NCBI GenBank assembly: GCA_964489405.1
Contig: CAZAYL010000007.1
Coordinates: forward strand, 1 to 41,668
Reading direction: 5' to 3'
Source of the DNA: CAKVOD01 sp964489405
Lineage (GTDB): Bacteria; Bacillota; Clostridia; Christensenellales; UBA1242
Length of the DNA stretch: 41,668 nt
Positions 24,425 to 33,251 of the stretch are shown piece after piece. The translations under genes were made by a program, and so were the position numbers. Position 1 is the stretch's first letter. The number at the start of each line of letters is the position of its first letter. The notes below the pieces were generated by a model that made no database searches, was not told the origin of the DNA, and was given only the letters and a program-made list of their open reading frames with translations.

Positions 24425-25258
24425 TTATTCTACTCTAGTTATAACAGATTTTGCTGTTTGTTCTGAAGCAAGCAGTTTATCAGTTTCAGCCATTCTCACA
24501 TAGACTGTGTGCAGGGTGTTCGCCGTAAGTCCTGTGAATTCTCTTTGGCTCCCCCATTCTCCGTCGTCAAGTTTGTATTCGGCGCCCGTGATTTCTGCGA
24601 CTGTGATGCTTGTTTCCGTCGTCGTTATGTCTAATATTGTATCGCTAATTGCGGTTTGCGTGCCCATAACTTTGATTGATTCTACAACTGTTATTTCACT
24701 AGCATAATATTCGTCGCTTTCCTTGAGTCGAACCGATAATTTATATGTCGAACCATTATCTAGGTCGCCAAAGAAATTACTATCTTGCCATTCGCGTTCA
24801 TTAAGTTTGTACTCGGCGCCTCCAATTGGCGTAACTACAATCATACGATTTAACGCGGTGTATGTGATGTCGGTCGTCTTTGGTGCATCCACATTTCGCT
24901 TTTCGACAATAATTTTCAACGCGACATCTTTACCTTTGAATGAAAACACGACTTGGGTGTCGGTTACTTTCAATCCTTTTTTATAAAGATTGTATGTGTA
25001 TCCCTCATTCTTGGGGTCGTTGTTGTCCGCAAATTTAATCGCTTCTGATGTGCCGTCTTTGTATGCGACTGTAATAATCATACCTGTGGTGTCAAACTTC
25101 TCGCCCGCAAGGTATGTTGTTTTGATTGGATTTGTCGTGATTGTAACGCTTTTGATTTTGTCTTCATTACACCCCGCCAAAATAGCAATTGTTGCGACTA
25201 AAAGCATAACAGCAAGGCAAACTACTAAAAATTTTTTCATAACAACATTTGTTTCCAT
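24425..25258 (-). CDS. Lipoprotein with Ig-like domain and two repeated beta units
   Basis: A 277-residue lipoprotein. The signal peptide ends in the lipobox ILAGC (Cys ~30). Residues ~36-118 resemble a bacterial Ig-like (Big) domain (NPIKTTYLAGEKFDTTGM..VAYKDGTSEAI). Two related units of ~75 residues follow, each containing GAEYKL-(N/D)-x-(R/G)-EW and ending in a V..R..E(S/T)D-x-x-(Y/L)AS-E motif, at about 150-190 and 230-272. It is probably attached to the outer face of the membrane. The start METNVV is set by AAGGAGAGAAAT just before it. Promoter at 25329-25357. Confidence 0.8.
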   Translation of the reverse strand: METNVVMKKFLVVCLAVMLLVATIAILAGCNEDKIKSVTITTNPIKTTYLAGEKFDTTGMIITVAYKDGTSEAIKFADNNDPKNEGYTYNLYKKGLKVTDTQVVFSFKGKDVALKIIVEKRNVDAPKTTDITYTALNRMIVVTPIGGAEYKLNEREWQDSNFFGDLDNGSTYKLSVRLKESDEYYASEITVVESIKVMGTQTAISDTILDITTTETSITVAEITGAEYKLDDGEWGSQREFTGLTANTLHTVYVRMAETDKLLASEQTAKSVITRVE

Positions 25259-25328
25259 ATTTCTCTCCTTAATACATATAATTATTAATTTACTTGCATA
25301 TATAAATAAAAATTATTTATTTGTTGCT

Positions 25329-25357
25329 AATATACCACACTTGCTTTTTTTTGTCAA
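25329..25357 (-). promoter_or_regulatory. Promoter of the Ig-like lipoprotein
   Basis: Minus strand: TTGACA (-35, 25352-25357), 17-base spacer, extended -10 TGGTATATT (TATATT at 25329-25334). Confidence 0.8.
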
Positions 25358-25472
25358 ATGTTTTTATCGCAAAATATTTTTAATCAAAAATTTGACATTT
25401 TTAATAAAAATGAAACAATCATTACTATTAAAGAAAATATTTTTTGTAACATAATCTTTATTCTTCAAATAC

Positions 25473-25518
25473 AAAAAGGGTGCAAATTTTTCATTTTTAA
25501 TAAATTTGCGCCCTTTTT
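25473..25518 (-). terminator. Terminator of the small membrane-protein gene
   Basis: A 17-bp stem with one G-T pair (25473-25489 with 25502-25518), containing AAAAAGGG and CCCTTTTT. On the minus strand the 3' arm ends in TTTTT. Confidence 0.8.
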
Positions 25519-25558
25519 ATTAACTATAGCAACACTAATTAGATACAAAATTATTACA

Positions 25559-25744
25559 TTACACAAGGTTACTTGAAAATAAACTATTGTTGCTATTGCA
25601 ACGATTGGTCGAATTGATACCATACGCACCAAGTGCAAGTAGCAAAAGCAAAATGAAGTTTGTGTTTGTGAACAAGTCGATATTACTACTCGTAACAAAT
25701 ATCGAAAGTAATATTGCAAGTAAAATTAAGATTTGATAGTCCAT
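25559..25744 (-). CDS. Small membrane protein
   Basis: A 61-residue protein, almost entirely hydrophobic, with one or two spans (YQILILLAILLSIFV at 3-17 and FILLLLLALGAYGI at 30-43) and a polar C-terminus. TTGGAGGCTTTTCT before the ATG is a convincing ribosome site, and a good terminator follows. An overlapping frame at 25465-25719 lacks these signals. No family recognised. Confidence 0.65.
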   Translation of the reverse strand: MDYQILILLAILLSIFVTSSNIDLFTNTNFILLLLLALGAYGINSTNRCNSNNSLFSSNLV

Positions 25745-25798
25745 AGAAAAGCCTCCAATTTTACATTATATATGCGCTTTCACAAATAAATGTTAATA

Positions 25799-26149
25799 TC
25801 AAGACTTCAATAAGTGCTCTATACCCGACAACATAAGGTCATTGATTATAAAATTAGATGCGCTGTACAAAATAATTTTTCCTTCTCTGCGTGAATTGAC
25901 AAGTTTTTGACTTTTCAAAAGTTTGAGTTGGTGCGAAAGTGTGGTTTGATTTATTTTCAAGATGTTAGAAAGGTCGCTCACACACATTTCCGACAGTGCA
26001 AGCGCAGACAAAATGCGTATGCGCGATGTGTCGGAAAATACTGCAAAAAAATCGGCCAGTTGTTGCAATATATTGCCGTCTGGCAAATAAAAACCTAATT
26101 CATTGACTGTTTGTTCATCAGCTTTTAGTAACTTATATTGTGCTTCCAT
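25799..26149 (-). CDS. ArsR-family transcriptional regulator
   Basis: A 116-residue winged-helix repressor of the ArsR/SmtB family. The HTH is visible as the segment LADFFAVFSDTSRIRILSAL, the EMCVSDLSNIL helix, the recognition helix NQTTLSHQLKLLKSQKLV, and the wing SRREGKIILYSAS. The metal-site motif ELCVCDL is reduced to EMCVSDL with a single Cys, so classical As/Cd sensing through this site is doubtful. The start at 26149 has TAAGGAG upstream; the upstream in-frame extension is not supported. A promoter with a palindrome (26259-26276) upstream suggests autoregulation. No metal transporter gene is adjacent, so the regulon is unknown. Confidence 0.9.
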   Translation of the reverse strand: MEAQYKLLKADEQTVNELGFYLPDGNILQQLADFFAVFSDTSRIRILSALALSEMCVSDLSNILKINQTTLSHQLKLLKSQKLVNSRREGKIILYSASNFIINDLMLSGIEHLLKS

Positions 26150-26197
26150 TGATTTCTCCTTACTTATAGAAATTGTACAACACATTGCAAAATTTGC

Positions 26198-26226
26198 ATA
26201 GTATTTTGTCGCGATTTTTTTGTCAT
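26198..26226 (-). promoter_or_regulatory. Promoter of the arsR-type gene
   Basis: Minus strand: ATGACA (-35, 26221-26226), 17-base spacer, TACTAT (-10, 26198-26203). Predicted leader about 40 bases. Confidence 0.6.
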
Positions 26227-26255
26227 ATTCACACTTGTTTTGTCGAATTTTGTCG
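26204..26255. repeat. Four TTTTGTC(G/A) boxes upstream of the arsR-type gene
   Basis: TTTTGTCG at 26204-26211, 26238-26245 and 26248-26255, and TTTTGTCA at 26217-26224. They cover the spacer and -35 of the promoter and the region just upstream. Possible regulator binding sites. Confidence 0.45.
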
Positions 26256-26258
26256 AAA

Positions 26259-26276
26259 ATATGAATTATTTCATAT
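26259..26276. promoter_or_regulatory. Inverted repeat, possible ArsR-type operator
   Basis: ATATGAA-TTAT-TTCATAT is a perfect 7-bp palindrome. It is similar in layout to ArsR/SmtB operators, which have TGAA...TTCA cores. It lies about 33 bases upstream of the -35 of the arsR-type gene. Confidence 0.5.
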
Positions 26277-26358
26277 AATAAACATTTTTTATCAAAAATT
26301 ACAACATTTCGCTTATATTTTCACTAATAAAGTCAAGCCCATCAAAATAACATAAAAA

Positions 26359-26387
26359 GAGCGCAAATTATTTAACTTTGCGCACTC
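26359..26387 (-). terminator. Terminator overlapping the end of the DUF5685-like gene
   Basis: GAGCGCAAA (26359-26367) pairs with TTTGCG-CACTC (26377-26387) with a two-base bulge. TTTTTATG follows on the minus strand. The 5' arm lies inside the last codons. Confidence 0.75.
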
Positions 26388-27213
26388 TCTCATATGTTTT
26401 GTCAATGCCATATTGAAATAAATTTTCAAAAATAGTGTTATTCTCTTCTCCACGTAATTCAGTATATGCGGAAATCAACTTTTGTTTTATGTCATCATAT
26501 ATAAGATTAAGCTCATCAGCTTTATTTAATAGCAGTTCTTTTTTAGTTGGATAATTCCCTAGTTTTTGGACAATTGCGTTGAATCTCTTTTTCTTGCGGT
26601 CGTTTTCATAATCGTCGACGGCATCCATAAAATAAACAAATCTCCCAAGTTCAAAAAATAATTGCTTTAGGAGTGGTGCCCCACAGTTCTCTGCCATACT
26701 CATAAGTATATTCCCCGAAATATCCATTAAATCAAACAGTGCATTGTCTTTGCACGCGCGTTCACATTCTTGTGTTTGCTCTAAACAAATCTCAAGCGTG
26801 TCTTTGAAATTCGGCAAAATATCCATTGCTTTATGCGCAGTTTTTTTATAAAAATTCCTGAGCATTCTCTTTGTTGCACTATTTTTTTCGTCCTTGCAAT
26901 CATCAAGTATTTTGAAATACGAAATCAAAACAGTGGCGCTTGCAATTTTCCTTGTCAATTCATCGTCCATATATGCGATTCGGCGCTTACTGAATGGGTG
27001 TAAAAAACATCTTTGCTTCTTCATTTCTATTTCGCTTTCGCCCGCGCTCACAATCAACATATACGCATATGTGCAATCCATATTTGTAAAGGCGCGCGCA
27101 AAATTCCCAAACGTGTGCTTGAGCGACATACAAAGCCCGCAATAGAAAGAACCTACTATATCGCGCTCAGTGGGCGTCAATTTCTCTTCATCACACGAAA
27201 CATATCCAAACAT
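26368..27213 (-). CDS. DUF5685-like protein
   Basis: A 281-residue soluble protein. The opening MFGYVSCDEEKLTPTERDIV, then SFYCGLCMSLKHTFGN and a following acidic YMLIV segment, resembles DUF5685 proteins of Clostridia, whose function is unknown. Cys residues occur at YCGLC and at several later sites (DDCKDE, MAENCGAPL), which might bind metal. DAVDDYENDRKKKRFN is a conserved-looking acidic-basic patch that resembles prenyl-synthase-like helical proteins. The start at 27213 has AAAGGAGAAAAAA in front; the longer frame is rejected. It follows prfA by 84 bases on the same strand and may share its transcript. Confidence 0.7.
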   Translation of the reverse strand: MFGYVSCDEEKLTPTERDIVGSFYCGLCMSLKHTFGNFARAFTNMDCTYAYMLIVSAGESEIEMKKQRCFLHPFSKRRIAYMDDELTRKIASATVLISYFKILDDCKDEKNSATKRMLRNFYKKTAHKAMDILPNFKDTLEICLEQTQECERACKDNALFDLMDISGNILMSMAENCGAPLLKQLFFELGRFVYFMDAVDDYENDRKKKRFNAIVQKLGNYPTKKELLLNKADELNLIYDDIKQKLISAYTELRGEENNTIFENLFQYGIDKTYERVRKVK

Positions 27214-27297
27214 TTTTTTCTCCTTTTCTTTAACTTTTATCGCTATTATATTGATAAATGTAATGGAAAAGCACCTTTTGTCCCAAAGGGCTAGCAA

Positions 27298-28359
27298 CTA
27301 TTCGCTTTTGTGGAGTTGTTCCTCAATAGATGCCTTGGTAAGTGCGTCGATGATTTCATCAAGGTCGCCTTCCATAACAAGTGGCAAATTGTATAGCGTC
27401 AAATTGATGCGGTGGTCAGTAACTCGCCCTTGTGGAAAATTGTATGTACGAATGCGCTCACTGCGGTCGCCTGTTCCGACTTGACATTTGCGTTTGTTTG
27501 CGTATTCAGCATCCGCTTGCGCCTTATAAAAATCATAAAGTTTGCTTTTTAAAATACGCATTGCCTTTTCGCGATTTTGAATCTGCGAGCGTTCATCTTG
27601 GCAAGTAACAATCATTCCAGTTGGCAAGTGGACTATGCGAACTGCCGAGTCTGTCGTGTTGACTGACTGTCCACCTGCACCCGAACTACGACACACATCG
27701 ATACGCAAATCTTTCTCTTCAATGACGACATCGACATCTTCATTCTCTGGCAAGACTGCTACGGTAACTGTCGACGTATGGACACGTCCGCCTGACTCGG
27801 TTTCTGGCACACGCTGAACCCTATGCACTCCGCTTTCGTATTTAAATTTAGAATACACCCCTTTGCCGTTGATAGTGCATATGACTTCTTTGACACCTCC
27901 AACTTCAGTTGGCGAAATGCTCACAATGGACATTTTAAACTTATGGCTTTCGGCGTATTTTTGATACATACGCAACAATTCGCCTGCGAACAAACTTGCT
28001 TCGTCCCCACCTGCACCACCACGAATTTCGAGAATAACATTCTTTTCGTCGTCTTCATCCTTGTCGATAAGCGCAATTTCAATCTCTTTCAAAAGTTCAT
28101 CGTATTTTTGGCGATCTAATTCTAGTTCTTCTTCCGCCATTTGTCTGACTTCTATGTCTGTTTCAACCTTCAAAATTTCCTTTGCATCATCAATTGCTTT
28201 TTCTAATTCTATTTTGCTATTGTTAAGTCTAACATATTCACTCAAATTCGATTGTTCTTTCGCAAGTTTTTCGTATGCACGCCTATCAAGGTTTGCGCCA
28301 TTTATTAATTCATCATTTATTTCGTTATATCTTTTTACGTAACTTTCTAATTTATCCAT
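27298..28359 (-). CDS. prfA: Peptide chain release factor 1
   Basis: Recognises UAA and UAG stop codons and triggers peptidyl-tRNA hydrolysis. The 353 residues match RF1. Visible are GGAGGDEASLFAGEL, the PxT-region equivalent near the middle, and the catalytic GGQ in RSSGAGGQSVNTTDSAVRI. The C-terminus is complete. The start MDKLESYVKRYNE has AAAGGAATAAT before it. prmC, whose product methylates this GGQ glutamine, lies directly upstream. Confidence 0.97.
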   Translation of the reverse strand: MDKLESYVKRYNEINDELINGANLDRRAYEKLAKEQSNLSEYVRLNNSKIELEKAIDDAKEILKVETDIEVRQMAEEELELDRQKYDELLKEIEIALIDKDEDDEKNVILEIRGGAGGDEASLFAGELLRMYQKYAESHKFKMSIVSISPTEVGGVKEVICTINGKGVYSKFKYESGVHRVQRVPETESGGRVHTSTVTVAVLPENEDVDVVIEEKDLRIDVCRSSGAGGQSVNTTDSAVRIVHLPTGMIVTCQDERSQIQNREKAMRILKSKLYDFYKAQADAEYANKRKCQVGTGDRSERIRTYNFPQGRVTDHRINLTLYNLPLVMEGDLDEIIDALTKASIEEQLHKSE

Positions 28360-28537
28360 ATTATTCCTTTTATTGTTTGTTCTGCTATTATACACTATTT
28401 CCCCACATTTTGTCAACGGGGATAGCGCTGACAAAATGCAAAAACAAATTGTTAAATTTTAGTCAATATTTTTATAATGTTAAATTTCTACGAAAAAATA
28501 GTAAAAAATTAGCATTTTGACGTATTTTTAGTTGATT

Positions 28538-29386
28538 TTAATCTTTTTTGGTTGCAAAAACAACACGAGTAATGCCCGCAAGGTCTTTGCGAGATGATAT
28601 ATTCACAAAGTTAGGAGAAAGAAGCGCGCTCACATCACCGCATTGACCTTTGCCGATTTCTAAAAAAATTTTACCTTTTGGGGATAGATATTGGGGCGCA
28701 TCTTTTGCTATTTTGCAGTAAAAATCGAGCCCGTCATTTCCCCCATCGAGAGCTAATATTGGGTCAAAATTTGAGACATCTAGCGTTGGTATTTCACTTG
28801 ATTTTATGTATGGGGGATTCGACACAATTATATCAAATGTTTGCTTGCCGAGTTCATCAAATAAATTGGATTTCAAAAAATGTACCTTTGCCTTTAAATT
28901 GTCAGCATTTTTACGTGCCATTTGCAAAGCATTTTCATTAATGTCGATTGCAGTAACTTGTGCATTTGTAAGTCTTGCTAGCGTAATTGCGATACATCCG
29001 CTACCTGTGCAAAGGTCAAGAACTTTGAGCGGGCGCGCACTGCTATTTATTTCCTTTATGACGCATTCTGCCAAAACTTCGGTATCAAATCGCGGAATCA
29101 AAGTGTCATCGTTGATTTCGAACTCAAAGCCATAAAAATTTGCGTGCCCAAAAATGCGTTGTATTGGTTCGCCTTGCAAGCGCTTTTGGGCATATTCTTG
29201 AACTTGTTGCAAATCTTTCGATGTGATGTATTTGATTGATTTTAGTTCCGCGCGATTACACTTCAACACTTCGCAAAAAATCCAATCAGCATCGCTCTCG
29301 TCGATATCTTTTTTAAAAAACTGCTCGCGAATTTTTTGCCATTCACAAATCAAATTATGAACTAGATAATTTTTGTTATCATTCAT
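28538..29386 (-). CDS. prmC: Release factor glutamine methyltransferase
   Basis: SAM-dependent methylation of the GGQ glutamine of RF1 and RF2. The 282 residues are the full length. The N-terminal helical domain is residues 1-85. Motif I for SAM is VLDLCTGSGCIAITLA near 120-135, and the catalytic NPPY (VSNPPYIKSSEIPTL) is near 190. GRN-type sites follow. Upstream AAGGGG is rather far from the ATG, with AAAGATGA closer. rpmE precedes it and prfA follows. The order prmC-prfA is the reverse of the more common prfA-prmC. Confidence 0.95.
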   Translation of the reverse strand: MNDNKNYLVHNLICEWQKIREQFFKKDIDESDADWIFCEVLKCNRAELKSIKYITSKDLQQVQEYAQKRLQGEPIQRIFGHANFYGFEFEINDDTLIPRFDTEVLAECVIKEINSSARPLKVLDLCTGSGCIAITLARLTNAQVTAIDINENALQMARKNADNLKAKVHFLKSNLFDELGKQTFDIIVSNPPYIKSSEIPTLDVSNFDPILALDGGNDGLDFYCKIAKDAPQYLSPKGKIFLEIGKGQCGDVSALLSPNFVNISSRKDLAGITRVVFATKKD

Positions 29387-29521
29387 CTTTAAAACCCCTT
29401 TTTACACAACTTTTGTGCTTTTTTTGTGCTTTTATACTTAATTTACATTACAAATGTGACAAAATGACTATATATCAAAAAATTTAACTTGCGCACAAAA
29501 TTAAAGTAAATACAAACGAAA

Positions 29522-29545
29522 AGTGCATAGCAACTGCTATGCACT
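29522..29545 (-). terminator. rpmE terminator
   Basis: AGTGCATAGC (29522-29531) pairs with GCTATGCACT (29536-29545), a 10-bp perfect stem with tetraloop AACT on the plus strand. On the minus strand TTTTCG follows. It separates rpmE from prmC. Confidence 0.7.
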
Positions 29546-29561
29546 CAACCAATACATATAA

Positions 29562-29771
29562 TTAATCAAGATTAAATTTCTTCTTGAATTGTTCAACGCG
29601 CCCAGTTGTGTCGACAATTTTCTTGTTCCCAGTATAGTGTGGGTGGCATTTGCTACAAATATCCACTTTCAAAGTGTCCCCATTAGCAGTAGACCTTGTT
29701 TTGAAAGTTTCACCACAAGAAGCGCAAACAACTGTAACTTCGTGATAGTTTGGGTGAATTTCCTTATTCAT
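29562..29771 (-). CDS. rpmE: 50S ribosomal protein L31 (zinc-binding type)
   Basis: A 69-residue ribosomal protein L31, type A. Four Cys at residues 16, 19, 39 and 42 (VVCASCGETF and DICSKCHPHYTG) form the zinc site, so this is the C+ form used when zinc is sufficient. The tail GRVEQFKKKFNLD is typical. The start at 29771 follows AAGGAGATTAAT. It is the first gene of the rpmE-prmC-prfA-DUF5685 series. Confidence 0.97.
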   Translation of the reverse strand: MNKEIHPNYHEVTVVCASCGETFKTRSTANGDTLKVDICSKCHPHYTGNKKIVDTTGRVEQFKKKFNLD

Positions 29772-29853
29772 ATTAATCTCCTTATCAAATAACATTATGT
29801 TTTTATATTTTACACTATTTTAAACCCTTTGTCAAGCACTTTTGCAAACTTGC

Positions 29854-32800
29854 TCATTTTTTAGGGCGTGGCGGGAGCTTTGGCGATGGTGCCTTTGTTG
29901 GACACTTTGGCGCTCTGTTGCGCTCTAGCGAAATCTCCGCAAGGTCCTTATCTGAAATTCCACCATCGATGTCTAATTGTGTATCGCTAGTGTTTAAAAC
30001 ACCTTTGTTAGCAACATAAGCGTCAACATCAATATCATTTTTGTCTTTTTTAAACTTTTTAACACTAGAATTTGCAAATTTATCGTTTAAAATTCCGCGT
30101 TCTTCATACTTTTCGCGTCTTCTATCTTCCTTTACATTTTTTTGTTCCATTCGCTTAAGTTCTTTTTGTTCTTTCTTCAACTCTTTTTCTTTTGCTTTTT
30201 CTTCTTTAGAACGCTCTTTATCGGCAATTTTAGCAAGTTTTTCATTTTCGGCATCAGTTCTTTGTTGTTCTTTCGAGTTCTCTTTCTCTATCTTGGAGCG
30301 CTCTCTTTCCTCAACCGACCTATTTTTTCTTTCCTGTCTATCAAGTTTGTCATTTTCTTTAAACATATTGCGCTGTTGTCTTTCAGCAAGTTTAATTTCT
30401 TTACGACTGAGTTTTGTATTACCATCCATAATTTCTTCAAATTCTTCGTCGTATAGACGTTGTTTGCGACGTCTTTCAATCAACCACGAAATCCCAACAT
30501 AGGCGAATATAAGTCCTGCAACGCCAAGAAAAATTATCCATATAAATTTTATTATGTCAAATTCTCGCGCTACTACAAAATATACGGGTATAAATTGAGA
30601 TTTTTCATCGTCAGTCATCGCAATTTTGTTGCCGTTGCTATCAACTTTTTCAAAAACTATATAATATGTTCCGTTCTTACATTTCTTAAATCTATTTTCT
30701 TGGAAATTTGAATGCGAAAACTTTTGCAATGTCGTCTCTGATATTTCTGAAATTTTATAAGTTCTACTACTATAATATACAACAACGCGTAAATTTTCAT
30801 AGTGTATGCCTGTTCCGCCATAATAAATTTTTGGCTCGTATGTGTACTTGTTGTTATTAATTGCATTTTGAAGCCCCAAAACCACGCAATTTGCATACAT
30901 CCCTGATTCTAGTTCTTCTCTGGAATTCCCATTTGAAAAGTCAATGCGGTTGTTATTGAGATTGACAAGTCCTAACTCATTGCACGTCGAAAGCAATGTC
31001 ATCACTGTGTCCACACTTGTAATGCGGTTATTCGAAAGATTAATTTCTTGTAAATTTTTTGTTCCTGAAATGTTGACACTTACAAGCATATTGTCGCAAA
31101 AATTTATTTTAGTAAATGGAACATTGCTTATTCTGACTGATGAAAGCACTCCGTGCGAAAGGTCAAGTGTGTCAGTGCCAAATTGTGCACGCGCTAACCC
31201 CACAAGTGTCAAACTTCTAATCCCTGTCATTTTGCTTGGTAAATAAATTCTTGGCGTTTGTCCAAGGTTTGACAAAGAAAGCGCGGTTAAATTGTTGAGA
31301 TAACTCAAATCAAGCATAGTCAAGTTCAGTTTATCTTCAAGCGAAAAACTATATACGCTTAAACACTCAGAAACCGTTACTTTTTCAAGTGTAGAAATTT
31401 CTTTTAAACTAACAAGACTTTCACTAACAAGAGAGGAGCATCCAACAATTTCTAATGTAGTCAATTTTTGACATTCAGCAAAGTCAAGCGCAACTAAATT
31501 ATTGCAATTGTATACTATAAAATTTTTTAGTTCTGTACAACTCAAAATAAGTGAATTCAATTTGCTTTTACCTGAAATATTAAATGAATCAAGTGCTGTG
31601 TTTTTGATACTAATTGTTTCAATTCCGTCACAATATTGTGGCGTGAAAGTTTTTAATTTTTCAAGATTTATCAATTCAATTTGTTTTAAGTTGCTGGAGT
31701 TCGAAATTTCAAACTGATACAATTTTGGCAAGGTGTCAAGTTTGACACTAGATAAATATGTTGAACCCAAGAATAAAATTTCGAGTTTCTCAAAATTTTG
31801 AAAGTCTATGTGTTGAACCCCTGTGCTACTTAAATCTAAGTATTGCAACTTTGAATATGAACTAATGTTATCAAAAATTGCATTTTTTAATTGATTACAA
31901 CCTGATAGGGATAACTTGGTCAAATTAACTGCACTCAAAATATTGACATTTAGCAAATTTCGGCAATCGGTAAGGTCAAGCGTGATGAGTGACGATAAAG
32001 TATTAGCGAGTTCAAATTTCTCAAGATTTGTGCACTTTGTCAATGCAACTGTTTGCAAATTTGGCGAATATGACAAATCGATTTGCGTCAACCAGTCGTT
32101 CCCACTCAAAAAGAATATTTGTAAATTAGGTGCATAAATAAGGGTGCGCGAAACAATTATTCCGTTTTCTTCAAATTTCATTTCGTCGAGAGTTAGATTT
32201 TGGATATTGACGCATTTTTCAAGGTCAAGTTTTTGTAATTTTATATTGTTTTGTAGTTTTAAGTCAATAAGTTCACTTGCGTTAATTGCTAGACTATTTA
32301 GATTTGCGTTATCAGTTATTGTTGCTTTTGTTAGTACCGCACAATCAATTGCAAGCGTGGATACACCCGTGTTGACGAGTTCAAGCGACTTTGCTTTAGG
32401 TAGCATAACATCGATAGACGCGCTAAGAGTGTTTTGCGAATTTGTCAAGACAAATTTTTCCAGCGTTTGCTGTACTTCATTTGGTAAATTAAATGAAACT
32501 TGCGGACAAGAATTGATTTTAAGCGTTTTTATTGCATTATTTTTGGCAAAACTCAAACTTGTAAGAAGTGCACAATTGTCCACAATTATTGTGTCCAAAT
32601 TAGGAAAAACGCTACGCGTTCCGACAAGCCCATTTAAATCGACTGTTGTCAAGTTCGACATATTTTTGATTTCAATTTGAGTAATAGAATCAAATGTGTA
32701 ATCACTAAGCCCTGTGATTTCGACAATTTCATTGCACACTGCACTTGCACTGCCGTCAAATGTCAAAGTTGTAAGCGAATTAAAAGTGTTTTGGGTAGGT

Positions 32801-33123
32801 GCAGTGCCTTCATTCAATTCAGTTAGGTATGCAATCAATTTTTCATTAACTGCCGTACTTTCACTTTCGCTTGTTGTCCCACTCTCTGGGTATGCGTCTA
32901 GAACTGTAAAATCGTACTCCCTGCGAAGTGGAAGGCTCATCTCTCTATCTAATGTAGATTTTATTTCTATATTTTCTTTTAAAAGGTCAATTTTTCTAAA
33001 AATATTGCCACTAATTTGTCCTGCACAATTTTGTTGTGTGTATGTTTTGTCTATGGACACAAAACCACTCGCAAAAACAAGCGATATTACGCTTAAGGCA
33101 AATAATAATGTTTTTATTTTCAC
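29854..33123 (-). CDS. Large leucine-rich-repeat membrane protein with charged cytoplasmic tail
   Basis: About 1089 residues from a GTG start at 33123 (V/MKIKTLLFALSVISLVFASG, a signal sequence). AAGAGGTTAAGA lies just before the GTG; the open frame continues to a TTG at 33141, which has no such site. Residues ~100-740 are irregular leucine-rich repeats of about 22 residues of the LxxLxLxxCxxLxxLxLxx type (LITLDLTDCRNLLNVNI, LTKLSLSGCNQLKNAIF). A folded domain of ~100 residues follows. A single membrane helix (IIKFIWIIFLGVAGLIFAYVGISWLI, ~855-880) comes next, then ~205 cytoplasmic residues that are extremely Lys/Glu/Arg-rich (likely coiled coil) and end in a Pro-rich segment. The topology is that of an adhesin or receptor with an inside tail. 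It follows a second LRR gene on the same strand. Confidence 0.85.
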   Translation of the reverse strand: MKIKTLLFALSVISLVFASGFVSIDKTYTQQNCAGQISGNIFRKIDLLKENIEIKSTLDREMSLPLRREYDFTVLDAYPESGTTSESESTAVNEKLIAYLTELNEGTAPTQNTFNSLTTLTFDGSASAVCNEIVEITGLSDYTFDSITQIEIKNMSNLTTVDLNGLVGTRSVFPNLDTIIVDNCALLTSLSFAKNNAIKTLKINSCPQVSFNLPNEVQQTLEKFVLTNSQNTLSASIDVMLPKAKSLELVNTGVSTLAIDCAVLTKATITDNANLNSLAINASELIDLKLQNNIKLQKLDLEKCVNIQNLTLDEMKFEENGIIVSRTLIYAPNLQIFFLSGNDWLTQIDLSYSPNLQTVALTKCTNLEKFELANTLSSLITLDLTDCRNLLNVNILSAVNLTKLSLSGCNQLKNAIFDNISSYSKLQYLDLSSTGVQHIDFQNFEKLEILFLGSTYLSSVKLDTLPKLYQFEISNSSNLKQIELINLEKLKTFTPQYCDGIETISIKNTALDSFNISGKSKLNSLILSCTELKNFIVYNCNNLVALDFAECQKLTTLEIVGCSSLVSESLVSLKEISTLEKVTVSECLSVYSFSLEDKLNLTMLDLSYLNNLTALSLSNLGQTPRIYLPSKMTGIRSLTLVGLARAQFGTDTLDLSHGVLSSVRISNVPFTKINFCDNMLVSVNISGTKNLQEINLSNNRITSVDTVMTLLSTCNELGLVNLNNNRIDFSNGNSREELESGMYANCVVLGLQNAINNNKYTYEPKIYYGGTGIHYENLRVVVYYSSRTYKISEISETTLQKFSHSNFQENRFKKCKNGTYYIVFEKVDSNGNKIAMTDDEKSQFIPVYFVVAREFDIIKFIWIIFLGVAGLIFAYVGISWLIERRRKQRLYDEEFEEIMDGNTKLSRKEIKLAERQQRNMFKENDKLDRQERKNRSVEERERSKIEKENSKEQQRTDAENEKLAKIADKERSKEEKAKEKELKKEQKELKRMEQKNVKEDRRREKYEERGILNDKFANSSVKKFKKDKNDIDVDAYVANKGVLNTSDTQLDIDGGISDKDLAEISLERNRAPKCPTKAPSPKLPPRPKK

Positions 33124-33251
33124 TCTTAACCTCTTTTGCAAACTTCAAGCAATTTCTCTTGTTTTTGCTATCGACTTTTTTATATTTATTAAATAACTAC
33201 TTAAATATCCCCCACTCAATCAAAGAACTTTCCACAAAATAAAGATTTTCA

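Larger units (their letters stand above)
25259..25558. other. Intergenic region
   Basis: Holds the leader and promoter of the lipoprotein gene on the left and the terminator of the small membrane gene on the right (25473-25518). The stretch between (25358-25472) is A/T-rich, and no gene or motif was recognised there. Confidence 0.6.

Noticed and set aside
25465..25719. An 84-codon frame overlapping the small membrane-protein gene
   Set aside because: The competing frame 25559-25744 has the ribosome site and ends before the terminator; this one runs into the terminator stem.
30041..30502. A 153-codon plus-strand Phe/Ser-rich frame inside the LRR gene
   Set aside because: It is the complement of the Lys/Glu-rich tail. 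Artefact of composition.
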